Shown: piece after piece, positions 1-10,153 of the stretch
Layout: each line of letters opens with the position of its first letter
Numbering within the stretch: position 1 is the stretch's first letter
DNA from: an uncultured Sulfitobacter sp.
GTDB lineage: Bacteria; Pseudomonadota; Alphaproteobacteria; Rhodobacterales; Rhodobacteraceae
DNA length: 64,000 nucleotides
Assembly (NCBI GenBank): GCA_947501805.1
Contig: CANMXJ010000016.1
Coordinates: 1 to 64,000 of the forward strand
Direction of reading: 5' to 3'
Notes under the pieces: generated by a model
The model's input: the letters and a program-made list of their open reading frames with translations, nothing else
Told to the model about the DNA's origin: nothing
Database searches by the model: none
Program-made: the position numbers and the translations under genes

Positions 1-43
1 GTTTCAGTCCCATAGTCAGTCTCCTTTGTTGCAGTAAATGCTA

Positions 44-1051
44 TCAAAGGAGCGGCATCAAACCGCGACAGGTCCAAACACCACCCCACTGAGCTGCAAA
101 TACAACGACAAACGCCACGATCGCCACCAGCCAAAATGGAAGGCGCAGGCCGTAGATGAGTTCGTTCCAAGTGCCCTGTTGTTCTTTAGATTGTGCCATC
201 GCCCGCCTCTCCCGCTTCCAGAAAGAAACGAGGTGCGCAATGAGCAGAAACGATGTGGGATAGAGGAAAAGGCACTCAATCGGCCAGCTGAGCGACCAAA
301 AGAATCCAACCTGCTTGGTTAAATCTGGTCGCGCCAGATAGGTTAGATCGTGGTTCCCGATGACAAATGACATCAAGCAAAGCAGGAAGAAGCCAGCCCA
401 GACGAATATGGCAATACTGAGACCGTCCACGCTTGTGAATAGTTTTTCAGACAGCCCGGCTAAGCTACTTCGTTTGTTTTGTGACCCATCTTTCTTTCTG
501 TCTGACGAAGAATCGTTGTCATTTTCGTCTGCCGGGGTTTTGCCGTCGCTTTCGCGACGCGCTTTGCGTATCGATGCAAGTCGCTTGTTCGCCGCTCGAA
601 GCTCCTTTCTCCATGCTGCAGTCGCATCCGGATCGCCCATACCGAACACGCGCGCTAAGCAAACTATGTTTTCTGAGCTGATACCCTTGTCATTGTCTTG
701 AAACCAATTTTGGACGGTCCGCACGTCCACTCCACGACCATTTGGGTCAACCGCTAAGATCGCCTCTGCTAGCAAGTTGGGCGTCCATTCACTGTTGGTA
801 TCTGCGGTTTTCACAAACGACAGACCTGCGCGGGCGGAAATTGCTTCCTGAAACAACTCCTTGAAATCAAGGTCTCCGCTCAGGGGTCTGGTCACGCAGC
901 TCTTGTCGATGTGCACCATCTTCGGGCCTTCGCTCTCTTTCTTCGCTAAATAGTTGTCGAACGATAGGCGAATTGATGGGTTTGTTTCTTTACATTTCAG
1001 AAGCTTGCGAAGCTTAATTTCGCCTTGGTCGTCTCTTTCGTGCGTTGGCAC
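44..1051 (-). CDS. Predicted membrane protein with N-terminal HTH-like cytosolic region and several C-terminal TM helices (resembles a Rhodobacteraceae family annotated as RcgA putative transporter; recollection only)
   Basis: Long ORF; N-terminal segment 'VRTVQNWFQDNDKGISSENIVCLARVFGMGDP' followed by a charged linker and hydrophobic stretches. Confidence 0.6.
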   Translation of the reverse strand: MPTHERDDQGEIKLRKLLKCKETNPSIRLSFDNYLAKKESEGPKMVHIDKSCVTRPLSGDLDFKELFQEAISARAGLSFVKTADTNSEWTPNLLAEAILAVDPNGRGVDVRTVQNWFQDNDKGISSENIVCLARVFGMGDPDATAAWRKELRAANKRLASIRKARRESDGKTPADENDNDSSSDRKKDGSQNKRSSLAGLSEKLFTSVDGLSIAIFVWAGFFLLCLMSFVIGNHDLTYLARPDLTKQVGFFWSLSWPIECLFLYPTSFLLIAHLVSFWKRERRAMAQSKEQQGTWNELIYGLRLPFWLVAIVAFVVVFAAQWGGVWTCRGLMPLL

Positions 1052-1239
1052 AAAGCTGCGAGTACATTCCCTTTTAACGAGAATTGTCAGTGCAACAAGG
1101 CGAAGGGACAGGCGACAGCTTTTTTGGCGGAATTTGTCTTAGAGAGACTTGTTCATTGGAGGACCCGCTCAAATCAGTGTTGAACATTTGGGGCAGATGA
1201 TTGCTCCGGCGACCATTTAGCAACGGAATAGGTAACGAG

Positions 1240-2034
1240 ATGGGTAGAATGTTGATTTCCGAAAACCTTAAAGCGAGTACGATCAAAGAAGGGCTCATTG
1301 TTCCAACACTAACACCCTTCGACGAGCGTGGGGCGGTGATGATGCGTGCCGTCACCGACCAGGCGAGACGCTTATCGCTGATTGATGGCATTCTCGGCAT
1401 AGCCGTCAACACAACAATCCGGGAACGGCAGTCACTGTGCCTATCGGAACGTCTGGATGTTCTTCGACAAACCCGAGATGGACTTGATCCCAGCCAGTTG
1501 GTCCTAGCCTGTGCCGACGAACTATCTGGCGATATCGAGGATGAGATCGCATCCTGCTTAAAGGCAGGAGCCGACGCCGTCGTCATCTTTCCGATCCGCT
1601 GGCAGGACGGCCTGAAGGCCTGCGCCCTCAACTCGCATATCGCAAAGCGGGCCGCGATGGTCGAGCAATTACCGCTACCGATCATCGGTGCCCTTGGTAA
1701 AAATCAGATTCGTAATGGCAAAGGAAAGCCTGAGGTCACCACACTGACGAGCTATATTGCCCCGTATGAGGTGGCGGCTCTCTGCAATTATTCCCGTGAT
1801 GGTCGGTTCCACGATGCTCAGGCTGTGCACAATCGTCTGTCTCCCCTTGCCAATCTCCTCGCGACCCATGATCGAAATACCAGCGAACTTATCTATCGTG
1901 AAATCGCACACAAACGCGGCCTTCTCGCGTCAACAAATGCGCGTGGAATAACCAAGCCACTTCCCATAGATCTTTGCGCGAGAGTACACAAAACACTTGA
2001 TGAGATCGCACTCATGCCGATCAGTTGGATTTGA
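1240..2034 (+). CDS. Dihydrodipicolinate synthase (DapA/NanA) family protein
   Basis: ORF 'KEGLIVPTLTPFDERGAV...DGILGIAVN...' typical of DHDPS-family TIM barrels; ATG at 1240 preferred over the upstream TTG. Confidence 0.7.
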   Translation: MGRMLISENLKASTIKEGLIVPTLTPFDERGAVMMRAVTDQARRLSLIDGILGIAVNTTIRERQSLCLSERLDVLRQTRDGLDPSQLVLACADELSGDIEDEIASCLKAGADAVVIFPIRWQDGLKACALNSHIAKRAAMVEQLPLPIIGALGKNQIRNGKGKPEVTTLTSYIAPYEVAALCNYSRDGRFHDAQAVHNRLSPLANLLATHDRNTSELIYREIAHKRGLLASTNARGITKPLPIDLCARVHKTLDEIALMPISWI

Positions 2035-2073
2035 AGCACCCATACGAACAGTTGATCCGCTGACGCATGTCTC

Positions 2074-5000
2074 CTACCGCTCTATGCCGCGCGACTGGTC
2101 CTTACCGCGGTCTGGCGACCGATCCAGCCGTTGGATCTGCTCCCGCATCTGGCCAATGACCGGGATCGCGTGGGCGACCACTTCGGCACGGTCCTGAATA
2201 AGTTTGCGCTCTAAAACTGATCGCAATTTCAACGCTGGATCTCGGTCAATACCTTTCCGGATGGCTTCATCCCCCTTGCCATAGCGCTCAGTAAGACCTT
2301 GGCGGAATCGGATGACTTCTTGAACCGACGCTGTGTCTGCGACCAAAAGTCTGGTTCGATCCTCCTTTTCCGGCCCTGACGGCATCTTATGGACTTCGGT
2401 CATTCGCTCCATATAAGCGCTCGCCTCGGGCGACAGATCGGGGATCGGTTTGCGCATGGCGACCTGTCGCACTTCGTGTGCTGCGACAATTTCGTGTTTG
2501 ACCTCTTCCAATATGGTGAAGTGCTCATCAATTTTGCGGGCCATCGTTGGCGTTAGTTCAAGTGCTGAGCGGCGATCTCCGTTTGCGATCCCAAGTCGCG
2601 TCTTGCCCTGCACATCACCAAAGCTTTCCGGCGACCGTTCGATCTCGGAAACCAATGCCCTGGTGTCTCCTTGCTCGATGTACTTTGCAACCATTCGAGC
2701 AACGGCTTGTTTGGGTTCGACATAGATCCGAAACGCCGCATCATTTGCCATGGCCAGACTCGGGCGCGCATCGATGTGTTCGGCGGCACGAACGCGCAGC
2801 TCTCGATCCTGCAACGGCGGCAGGTCAGGAACGGCATCGATCAACGGTTTTTCTGGCAGCATGTTGGACCTCATTTTATCTGTTGAGTGGTCTCGGGTTT
2901 TGTCGTGAACCTTCGATGGTGACCAATTTGTTCCATCGGTGAACGCTGATGCACGCTCAACATCCCAAGGCCGGATCCGCTCGATAAGCGGTTGTAGTGT
3001 CGCTTGCGTTTCAGCCCACTGGGCGGAAAACACCTCGGCCCAGTTCTCGCGGGCGAACTGCTGCCAGACGTCGGGCAATCCGCCCAGCACCGGCGCGTCG
3101 TCGTTCGGCGTGTGCGAGCCATGGTTCAAGATCGCATCTTTGGGAAAGGCCGCTCGAAGATCCGCGTTGAACGATCGCAGTTCGTGCGCAGACAGGGCGA
3201 GGTTCAACTCATAATGCGCCCGGCGCGCAAAGCCCCGTTCTTTGCGGCCACGGATCGTCTCCGATGCCAGAGTGTGTGACAGGCGGTGCAAGGACTTCTG
3301 CAGATGTACCGCCATCTCGCGCGGTCGGACGGCAACGTGAATGCGCGACGCAACGTCGCTGCCCTCTTCCCTTTCCGGAAGAAGGATCGACTTGTCTGGC
3401 GTGTTTTGACGCTCCGGTGCCGGATGACGCAATTGGTCGAACCGCGCAACCAAGTGATCAAGCCGCTCGCGCAGGTACTGGACATTGGCTTTTACGAAGT
3501 CGGTGATAACAAGTGTGGTCGGGAGCCCGTGCCGTTCGGCAAAGCCGCGTACAACATCTTTGTAATCCACCCCGTCACGATAGAGGGCCGTCGAATCCTG
3601 CAGCCGGTCGCGGATCATCAGCTCCACCAGTTCGCCTTTGCTTCGGAAGTCTTCCCGTGCGGCATAAAGCGAGACATCATCGCGATGCCGGGTCAGCGCC
3701 ACATAAGACAGCTGCGCGTCCATCGTCGGAGACAGATAGACGAAGGCGCGGTCGACCGTGTTGCCCTGTTCTTTGTGGATGGTGCGGGCATAGCCGTAGT
3801 CGATATGGTTGTACTCATTAGCCCGCAGCGTGATTAGATCGAACTGTCCTTCGACCAAGACCTTGAGCAAGTTCTTGTCGGCTTCAACGACAGATCCTGT
3901 CGATCCATTGAACACGCCGAGGCTGCGCTCGTTCTTAAGGAAGAGGATTTGATCCCCCGCCGCGAACGGCTTCTCGCCACGCTCTGATGCAAAGATATGC
4001 TCCTCACCAAGCGTGCCTTGGGATTTCAGCATCTCCCGCGCCGCAACGTTGAGCGCGATCACGTCCTTGTTGCGATGCGCCATGATGGTGATGTCGGCTG
4101 ACGCTTGATAGTACGGCATCCAGTCCCGGATCAGATCGGCCCGCGCTTCCTCATTGCTCTCAGACCAGCCGAGCTTTTCTTGCTCAATATAGGCCGCAAC
4201 GCCGATCTCCGCTCTGCCCGATCCAAACGCGATTGCGGCGTCGCGCATCCACGGCTCATGCTGGCGCACCACGCTGTCGAGCTCCGCGTATCCCGTCACA
4301 TCGACAAAGGCGCGGAACGCGGCACCGGCCTGTATGGGTTGCAGCTGACGCGCATCGCCGAGCACGATCATCCGTGCGCCGGCCCCGTTCAGCGTCCGTG
4401 TAATGCTCTCCATCTGGCGCGAAGATACCATGCCGGCCTCATCCATCACGAACACAGTTTTTGCGTTGGGCAGCATGTCGCCTTTGGCCCACTGATACTC
4501 CCAAGAGGCAAGCGTTCGACTTTCAATGCCCGCTTCCGACCGTAGATTGTCGGCGGCAATGCCGGCCAGTGCGCCACCCACGACGGTGTAGCCTTTCGCC
4601 TCGAAGGCGATACGTGTGGCCTCGGTCGCCGTCGACTTGCCCGCACCCGCATAACCGACAAGTGCCCCCGCACCGGTCTCACGGGTGAGATGCCGTACCA
4701 CCATCTTTTGCTGATCCGTCAGATCAAAGCCGCGCTTGGCCTCAAATGCCCTGAAGGCCTTTTCCAGATCACGATCAGCGATTGGAGCCGACATGCGGCT
4801 TGCAAGACCATCGATGTTTTGCACCATCTGGTGTTCGAGTGCGACCATCGTTCGGGTTGAGAACAGCGCCTCGCTTGTGGCAGCTCCTGTGAACGGATCG
4901 AACGCCGGTGCCGCAACTGGCACCAGCTCTTCATGCGCGCCAACTTGATAGAAGAGTGACTGGAACTCAGCAGCAGAACATTCCGTTCTGTGGATCTCCC

Positions 5001-5865
5001 GAGCGATATCATGGCGCGTAAATACCGCCTTCTGCGTGGTGATCTTTTTGAGCACAAGGGCCGGATCATCGGCATAGCGCAGATAGTTTTCCCGTGCTGC
5101 AAGTTTGGCCTTCTCGGCCAGTTCCGACACTTCACCTCGCGCGTCCATGTTGTCCGAGGCGGGTCCGCGATGTTTGCTCGGGACTGCATCAATCCCCAGC
5201 TCTTCAAACGAGCGATGATCAACCCGGATGTCAAACCCGAGTTTTGCAAGATGATGGTTTTGTGTCTCCGCCCAGGAGGCGCGCATATCGCGCAACCGTT
5301 CCAACCCGCCGGTGAATTGCTCATAACGGATCTTGCCGTCCTTACCCCGGACAGGTGCGCCATCATCACCCAAGACCGGCACACGCTTGGCCCCGAACCC
5401 TTCTTCTGTCAGTGGACGCAATGACGTCATCAAATGCACATGCGGGTTGTTGGTCATGTCGTGATAGGCCCAGTCCGCGACGATCCCATGCGCAGACAAT
5501 TCTCGCGCAACGAAGTCCCGTACCAGCTCAATGTTCTGCTCTGTCGTCAATTCGACAGGAAGTGCCAGAACGAATTCGCGCGCTAACTGCGCGTCTTTGC
5601 GGGTCTCGTTGGCTTCCACCGCGTTCCAGAAAAATGCGCTCGCTTCAGGCGCTGAATGATCCGCCGCAAATTCTGCAATCCAAGCTGGCCCATCCTTCGG
5701 CAGCGCAAATTCCGAATGCGCATTGCCGCCTTTGCGGGAATAGTCGATCTCTTCGGCGGTTTCCTCACGCTCCATCTTGGCGCAATGCCGATAGGCAGCA
5801 GCCGCCACGGCAGACCGTCCGCCCCCCTTGCCAATGATCTGCGCAGAAAGATGATAGATCGCCAA
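2074..5865 (-). CDS. traA: Ti-type conjugative transfer relaxase TraA (MobA/MobL relaxase plus RecD-like helicase)
   Basis: 1263 aa; N-term 'MAIYHLSAQIIGKGGGRSAVAAAAYRHCAKM', histidine motif 'NNPHVHLMTSLRPL', Walker A 'VGYAGAGKSTAT'. Confidence 0.95.
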   Translation of the reverse strand: MAIYHLSAQIIGKGGGRSAVAAAAYRHCAKMEREETAEEIDYSRKGGNAHSEFALPKDGPAWIAEFAADHSAPEASAFFWNAVEANETRKDAQLAREFVLALPVELTTEQNIELVRDFVARELSAHGIVADWAYHDMTNNPHVHLMTSLRPLTEEGFGAKRVPVLGDDGAPVRGKDGKIRYEQFTGGLERLRDMRASWAETQNHHLAKLGFDIRVDHRSFEELGIDAVPSKHRGPASDNMDARGEVSELAEKAKLAARENYLRYADDPALVLKKITTQKAVFTRHDIAREIHRTECSAAEFQSLFYQVGAHEELVPVAAPAFDPFTGAATSEALFSTRTMVALEHQMVQNIDGLASRMSAPIADRDLEKAFRAFEAKRGFDLTDQQKMVVRHLTRETGAGALVGYAGAGKSTATEATRIAFEAKGYTVVGGALAGIAADNLRSEAGIESRTLASWEYQWAKGDMLPNAKTVFVMDEAGMVSSRQMESITRTLNGAGARMIVLGDARQLQPIQAGAAFRAFVDVTGYAELDSVVRQHEPWMRDAAIAFGSGRAEIGVAAYIEQEKLGWSESNEEARADLIRDWMPYYQASADITIMAHRNKDVIALNVAAREMLKSQGTLGEEHIFASERGEKPFAAGDQILFLKNERSLGVFNGSTGSVVEADKNLLKVLVEGQFDLITLRANEYNHIDYGYARTIHKEQGNTVDRAFVYLSPTMDAQLSYVALTRHRDDVSLYAAREDFRSKGELVELMIRDRLQDSTALYRDGVDYKDVVRGFAERHGLPTTLVITDFVKANVQYLRERLDHLVARFDQLRHPAPERQNTPDKSILLPEREEGSDVASRIHVAVRPREMAVHLQKSLHRLSHTLASETIRGRKERGFARRAHYELNLALSAHELRSFNADLRAAFPKDAILNHGSHTPNDDAPVLGGLPDVWQQFARENWAEVFSAQWAETQATLQPLIERIRPWDVERASAFTDGTNWSPSKVHDKTRDHSTDKMRSNMLPEKPLIDAVPDLPPLQDRELRVRAAEHIDARPSLAMANDAAFRIYVEPKQAVARMVAKYIEQGDTRALVSEIERSPESFGDVQGKTRLGIANGDRRSALELTPTMARKIDEHFTILEEVKHEIVAAHEVRQVAMRKPIPDLSPEASAYMERMTEVHKMPSGPEKEDRTRLLVADTASVQEVIRFRQGLTERYGKGDEAIRKGIDRDPALKLRSVLERKLIQDRAEVVAHAIPVIGQMREQIQRLDRSPDRGKDQSRGIER

Positions 5866-5986
5866 CTTCCCTCTCCTTCCCGGCCTGTTTGAGTTGGTTG
5901 TTGTCTAAGTCCAGTCCGCTGCGACCGCCTATGTTGTTCAAGCGCTGCTAAAGCAGTCCCTTTGTGCGGCCCTTCAAGGTCGCACC

Positions 5987-6012
5987 CGTCGCCTGCGACG
6001 TATAAGTGCGCC
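5987..6012. other. oriT: oriT (RSF1010/Ti-like nic region with adjacent inverted repeat)
   Basis: CGTCGC-ct-GCGACG directly followed by TATAAGTGCGCC, which matches the MOBQ nic core TAAGTGCG^CC; lies between divergent traA and traC. Confidence 0.85.
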
Positions 6013-6052
6013 GTTGTCTTCAATTTTCTATCGCAAATCATTCATTATGTCT

Positions 6053-6070
6053 ATCGTTATATATAGCGAT
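6053..6070. promoter_or_regulatory. Near-palindromic 18-bp operator-like site, copy 1
   Basis: ATCGTTATATATAGCGAT; palindromic except one symmetric pair; near-copies at 11430 and 12003. Confidence 0.6.
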
Positions 6071-6135
6071 GCATGTTGAGTTGGTGTATCGTGATTTTAC
6101 ACACCTGCAACACCTCAGAATGGAGACCAAACCCC

Positions 6136-6363
6136 ATGGCCAGAAAACCCAAGTCAGTGATCGACATCGACAAAGAGATCGAAGCGCTCAGGGCACAGCG
6201 CGTCGCATCCCTTGAGGCGCGCGCGGACCAGATCGGGAAGATCGCCGCCAAGGCTGATTTGACAACGTTGAAGATTTCAGACGCGGAGTTGCTGAGGGAG
6301 TTTCAGGCGATAGCGGAGCGATTTCGCCGCAAGACGGATGCTTCCGATACTCCGAAAGCTTGA
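6136..6363 (+). CDS. traC: Conjugal transfer protein TraC (Ti-type, small)
   Basis: 'MARKPKSVIDIDKEIEALRAQRVASLEARADQIGKIAAKADL' and position downstream of oriT. Confidence 0.75.
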   Translation: MARKPKSVIDIDKEIEALRAQRVASLEARADQIGKIAAKADLTTLKISDAELLREFQAIAERFRRKTDASDTPKA

Positions 6364-6673
6364 CGCTCAGATCGCCAAAGGAGAACAACAGATGCAACGC
6401 GCCAAACACGCAAACAGGAAGCAAGAGACGCGAGCGAAGATCATGATCGGTGAGGCTGCGATGCGCGTAGGCGCGGCTCATTTGCCGGTGGGAGAGATCG
6501 AAGCTGTACTCGCACACTACGTCGAAACAGGTGGTAGCAAAGAGCTTCAGGCCTTTGTCACGCAATGGACCAATACACCGATCAAACAATCAGCCAATGG
6601 CAGCAGCGAAGCGTCCTGCCGAGGCGATGCGAAGATTGAGGCGATGGATCGTGCCAAGAGTGTTTTGCAATGA
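6338..6673 (+). CDS. traD: Conjugal transfer protein TraD (Ti-type, small)
   Basis: Overlaps traC; position and composition as in traCDG operons; exact start uncertain. Confidence 0.65.
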   Translation: MLPILRKLDAQIAKGEQQMQRAKHANRKQETRAKIMIGEAAMRVGAAHLPVGEIEAVLAHYVETGGSKELQAFVTQWTNTPIKQSANGSSEASCRGDAKIEAMDRAKSVLQ

Positions 6674-8484
6674 TCTATAAACCGGACGTCGCGCCCTATC
6701 GCTGGCTCATCATCGGCACTCTGATCTGTGCCTTGTGTACCGGTCTCGCGTATTGGTATTTCTTCCAACGTCTAGCCTATCGCGCACCGGATGGCGCGTC
6801 GATACCGATAAAGTGGGACTATGTGAAAGCCTGTCTCCATCCGTTCGATCAAGACTATTGCCGTCAGATCAAGGCGGCGATGTCGCCGGATTCTGAACAA
6901 CAGTTCTACCTTGGCACGACCACTTTTGCGGCCTTCGCCGTGATGGCCGCGGGCTGTTTCGGTTACTTGGTTTGGGAATGGGGGCTTCGCGTAAAGCCAC
7001 TGATCATCAAGGCGGGGTTTACCGTCGCAGGTGCAAAGGAATTGGCTCTCGCCTCGAACCATGAGATCAAACGCGACGCAAAAGGACTGCATTGGTTTGG
7101 TGATTTCTTCATCAGCCGGTTGCGCGAAGTGAACCACTTCTTGGTCTTTGGCGCCATCGGTGGCGGCAAGACACAAACGATCCTGCCGCTCCTTCGATCG
7201 GTCATGGAGCGCGGCGACAAGGTCATCGTGTTTGACTTCAAAGGTGATTACACCCGCATGGCGTTTTCCAAACCAAAGGGTGAAGCCGAACCACAAGATC
7301 CGCTCTTGCTCGCGCCGCATGATGATAGGTCTGTGATCTGGGACATCGCCAACGATCTCATCGTCGAAGAGGATGCGATCGAGGTGGCGAACCGCATCAT
7401 TCCGGAAACAAAAGATCGGTTCTTCTCGGACTCGTCCCGTACGGTATTGGCCCTTTGCATCATCACACTGATGAAGACCAAACCCCAGAAGTGGACATGG
7501 TGGGAATTGATGGAGACCACGCAATTGCCGCTCGAGCAGTTGCAAGCATTTGCCAAAAAGTACCATCGCGACGCAATGATCTATCTAAACGCGGACTACC
7601 GTCAGGTGTCCGCAACAATCTCCACGATGGCCGCAGGGCTGGGTGCGGTTCGCATGCTTGCCTATGGCTGGCGGTCGAGCGCGGGAAAACGGAAAACGTT
7701 TTCGCTGCGCAAGTGGTTACTCGACGAGGATACCAAGGATCGCACGCTCGTGCTGCAGCGATCGGGTCGGTTCCAGGATCAATCCGAAGGATGGATATCA
7801 GCCTTCCTGACGGTGATGTCCTCCAACGTTTCAGACGTGTCTTTCGGCGACAGTAATGACCGAAGGGTCTGGCTGTTCGTTGATGAGTTCGCGCAATTGC
7901 CCAAAGTGCATCGTTTTGAGGCGATGCTGGAGACCGGTCGTTCGAAAGGTCTCGCTGTTGTACTTGGTATACAAGGCGTCGAACAGCTGGTGGCAAAATA
8001 CTCGCAGCAGGTCGCTGACCAGATCGAGTCCTTGGTCGGCACGAAGGTGATCGCAAAGATCAATGTCGGGCAAACCGCCAGAAGACTTGAAGAGCAGTTC
8101 GGCAATACGATCATGATCACCCATAGGCGGGACACAGATGGCGGCGGTCGGCTCAAATGGATGCGAGAAGAAAAGCGTGAACCTGTCGTCCACCGCACAG
8201 ATTTCCAGACAGAGCTGGGACCGCTTCTTCATAAGAAAGGCGTGTACGTCTTGGTTAGCGGCATCGGCAAACACGTCTATCGTGTGCTGGTGCCCTACTC
8301 GAAATCCAAAGACATGCGTCCGGCTGAAGAGCCCGCAACATGGACGATGAAGTTGCGCGAAATTTTCGAGGACGAGGCGGAGGTCGCTCGGCAGAAGGAC
8401 ATTACCGCTCAGGAGGAGATGCGATTTGGCGAACGCGCGCTGGAGCATTCAATCGAACCAGACGACCGTGGAAAGGCCCGATGA
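6670..8484 (+). CDS. Type IV coupling protein (TraD/TrwB/VirD4 superfamily ATPase)
   Basis: N-terminal TM segments, Walker A 'FGAIGGGKTQT', Walker B 'VWLFVDEFAQLPK'; ATG overlaps the traD stop. Confidence 0.9.
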   Translation: MIYKPDVAPYRWLIIGTLICALCTGLAYWYFFQRLAYRAPDGASIPIKWDYVKACLHPFDQDYCRQIKAAMSPDSEQQFYLGTTTFAAFAVMAAGCFGYLVWEWGLRVKPLIIKAGFTVAGAKELALASNHEIKRDAKGLHWFGDFFISRLREVNHFLVFGAIGGGKTQTILPLLRSVMERGDKVIVFDFKGDYTRMAFSKPKGEAEPQDPLLLAPHDDRSVIWDIANDLIVEEDAIEVANRIIPETKDRFFSDSSRTVLALCIITLMKTKPQKWTWWELMETTQLPLEQLQAFAKKYHRDAMIYLNADYRQVSATISTMAAGLGAVRMLAYGWRSSAGKRKTFSLRKWLLDEDTKDRTLVLQRSGRFQDQSEGWISAFLTVMSSNVSDVSFGDSNDRRVWLFVDEFAQLPKVHRFEAMLETGRSKGLAVVLGIQGVEQLVAKYSQQVADQIESLVGTKVIAKINVGQTARRLEEQFGNTIMITHRRDTDGGGRLKWMREEKREPVVHRTDFQTELGPLLHKKGVYVLVSGIGKHVYRVLVPYSKSKDMRPAEEPATWTMKLREIFEDEAEVARQKDITAQEEMRFGERALEHSIEPDDRGKAR

Positions 8485-8563
8485 GCTGATCTTGGCGAAT
8501 GTCTTGTTGACCGCGACGGGACTGCATAACCCACCAGCCACACAAAACGACCGCATGCCGATC

Positions 8564-9007
8564 TTAAAACTTGAAGATCACCTTCTTATCAGATGTCGGT
8601 TTGATGACGTTACCGTCTGCATCCATCCGGAGAGCCACTTTAGGGTCGACCGAATAGAGCCCGTTGCGGTTCTGTCGCTTAAGCAATCCGGTGTCGGCAA
8701 AACGAGAACGCCAACGCTGTACCGTCACAACGGTCGTAGACAGGCGCTCAGCGCTGTCGTCCATGCGCCCGAGATAGCCGCTGTCCTGAATGTCCTGACA
8801 GATATCGGCAAGCACGCGGCAGGCGATGTTCTCTTTGGCTTTGTTGTAGTGGACTTTGACCTGTCGGAAGAGGTCAATATTCACGCCAAGGTCGCCAGGC
8901 TTTAACGCAGTCGCGTCAGGCGGCCCTTCGAAGAACCTGACTGGGGTTGCGCCAAATAATTCTTTTTCTTCAGTCAACATACACCCGTCTATTCCGCATG
9001 GTTCCAT
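8564..9007 (-). CDS. Winged-helix protein resembling plasmid replication/maintenance protein RepL
   Basis: 'LADICQDIQDSGYLGRMDDSAERLSTTVVTVQRWRSRFADTGLLKRQNRNGLYSVDP' reads as a wHTH. Confidence 0.5.
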   Translation of the reverse strand: MEPCGIDGCMLTEEKELFGATPVRFFEGPPDATALKPGDLGVNIDLFRQVKVHYNKAKENIACRVLADICQDIQDSGYLGRMDDSAERLSTTVVTVQRWRSRFADTGLLKRQNRNGLYSVDPKVALRMDADGNVIKPTSDKKVIFKF

Positions 9008-9133
9008 CTCTATCGTTTCTGACGCGCCACTTTTTCGAGGATGGCCGTTTTACAGTCATGTCGAACCGTAGTGGAAGGGAGGACCCGTGTCACCTCGATC
9101 CGAATACCGCATTGAGCTGAGAAGGAAAGATCA

Positions 9134-9170
9134 ATCGGCCCCGATGGTGGGAGGGTCCACCGGGGCCGAT
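9134..9170 (-). terminator. Strong hairpin downstream of the DUF736 gene
   Basis: ATCGGCCCCG ... CGGGGCCGAT with inner GGTGG/CCACC; weak T-tract on the minus side. Confidence 0.55.
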
Positions 9171-9177
9171 CTCTGGG

Positions 9178-9537
9178 TCAGGCGGCCATCTGGTTGTTGG
9201 CGGCCTGGGGTTCGCGGGCGGACCAGAGCATCAGGTGGGTGACACCGTCATCACCGATCTCGTCGAGCGCGATCACGTTGGCGTAGATCGCCATGGCGCC
9301 CAGTTCTGGGGCGGCCATTTTCACCGACAGGTAGTCGTTGCCGGTGGTGTCGGAGGTCTTCTTCCAGGCGGCACCGATCTCGTAGGTGCCATTGGCGAAG
9401 ACGCGGTAGTCTGGCTGGTCGCTGTGGGCCTTTGCGTTGGGGACGATCGTGATCTTGGAGCGAACGGCCATTGTGGCAAGTGTGCCGGTGAAGATGTCTT
9501 TTTCGTTCTTGGTGAGAGATGCGAGTTTGTTGCTCAT
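9178..9537 (-). CDS. DUF736 family protein
   Basis: 'DYRVFANGTYEIGAAWKKTS...GNDYLSVKMAAPEL' characteristic of DUF736. Confidence 0.9.
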   Translation of the reverse strand: MSNKLASLTKNEKDIFTGTLATMAVRSKITIVPNAKAHSDQPDYRVFANGTYEIGAAWKKTSDTTGNDYLSVKMAAPELGAMAIYANVIALDEIGDDGVTHLMLWSAREPQAANNQMAA

Positions 9538-10153
9538 TGTATTTTCCTCTTAAGTTGTCAGGAACCATTTCCTGATGACACTGGACCAGCATGGGTGAAG
9601 CCGAGAAAACGCACCGAGAAAACCCGAGTGGTGCGGCTCGCAGCCGGACAAGCGCAGCGTCAGCAAGCGTTAGGACGGCGAGAACTCGGTCGGGCTTTTC
9701 GACATTGCGTTTTGGAGCGCCCATGCCCAGTGGCGGTCAATCAGGAAGTGGTTAATGACAGCCGGTTCAAGTGAGGAAATCTCTTGAGCAATTTGCACCT
9801 CCACCCCTTAAGAACGAGGATGATGAAGCACACCCCTGCCCCAAGCCCTGCCTGTGCAAGATCTTGGCCCCATCGCAAAAGCCCGTGGCGATTAGCGCCG
9901 CTTTGCTTCGCCGCTTGATGCCCGATCGCGCTGATGCCGGAGACTTGCCATCTCCACCGGAAACAACTGGTCTGAGAAAATGGTGCTCCGACGGTGACTT
10001 TGGTCACACGCCAAATTGATTGTGTAATGGGATCGGTTCCGCGTCGCGGGTGCCACCAGTTCTGGGCTGACCCACATCCCGACAAATATCAGATGGTGCT
10101 GACCCTGTGGTCCGCTGCGCATCCCTCACCGCCGGGGTCGTTTGACCATGCCG

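Noticed and set aside
3286-3837. Plus-strand ORF of 183 aa inside traA
   Set aside because: Antisense to the relaxase; no recognisable domain
9541-10153. Long region between DUF736 and SSB-like genes with overlapping ORFs in both strands
   Set aside because: No frame reads as a plausible protein; left unannotated
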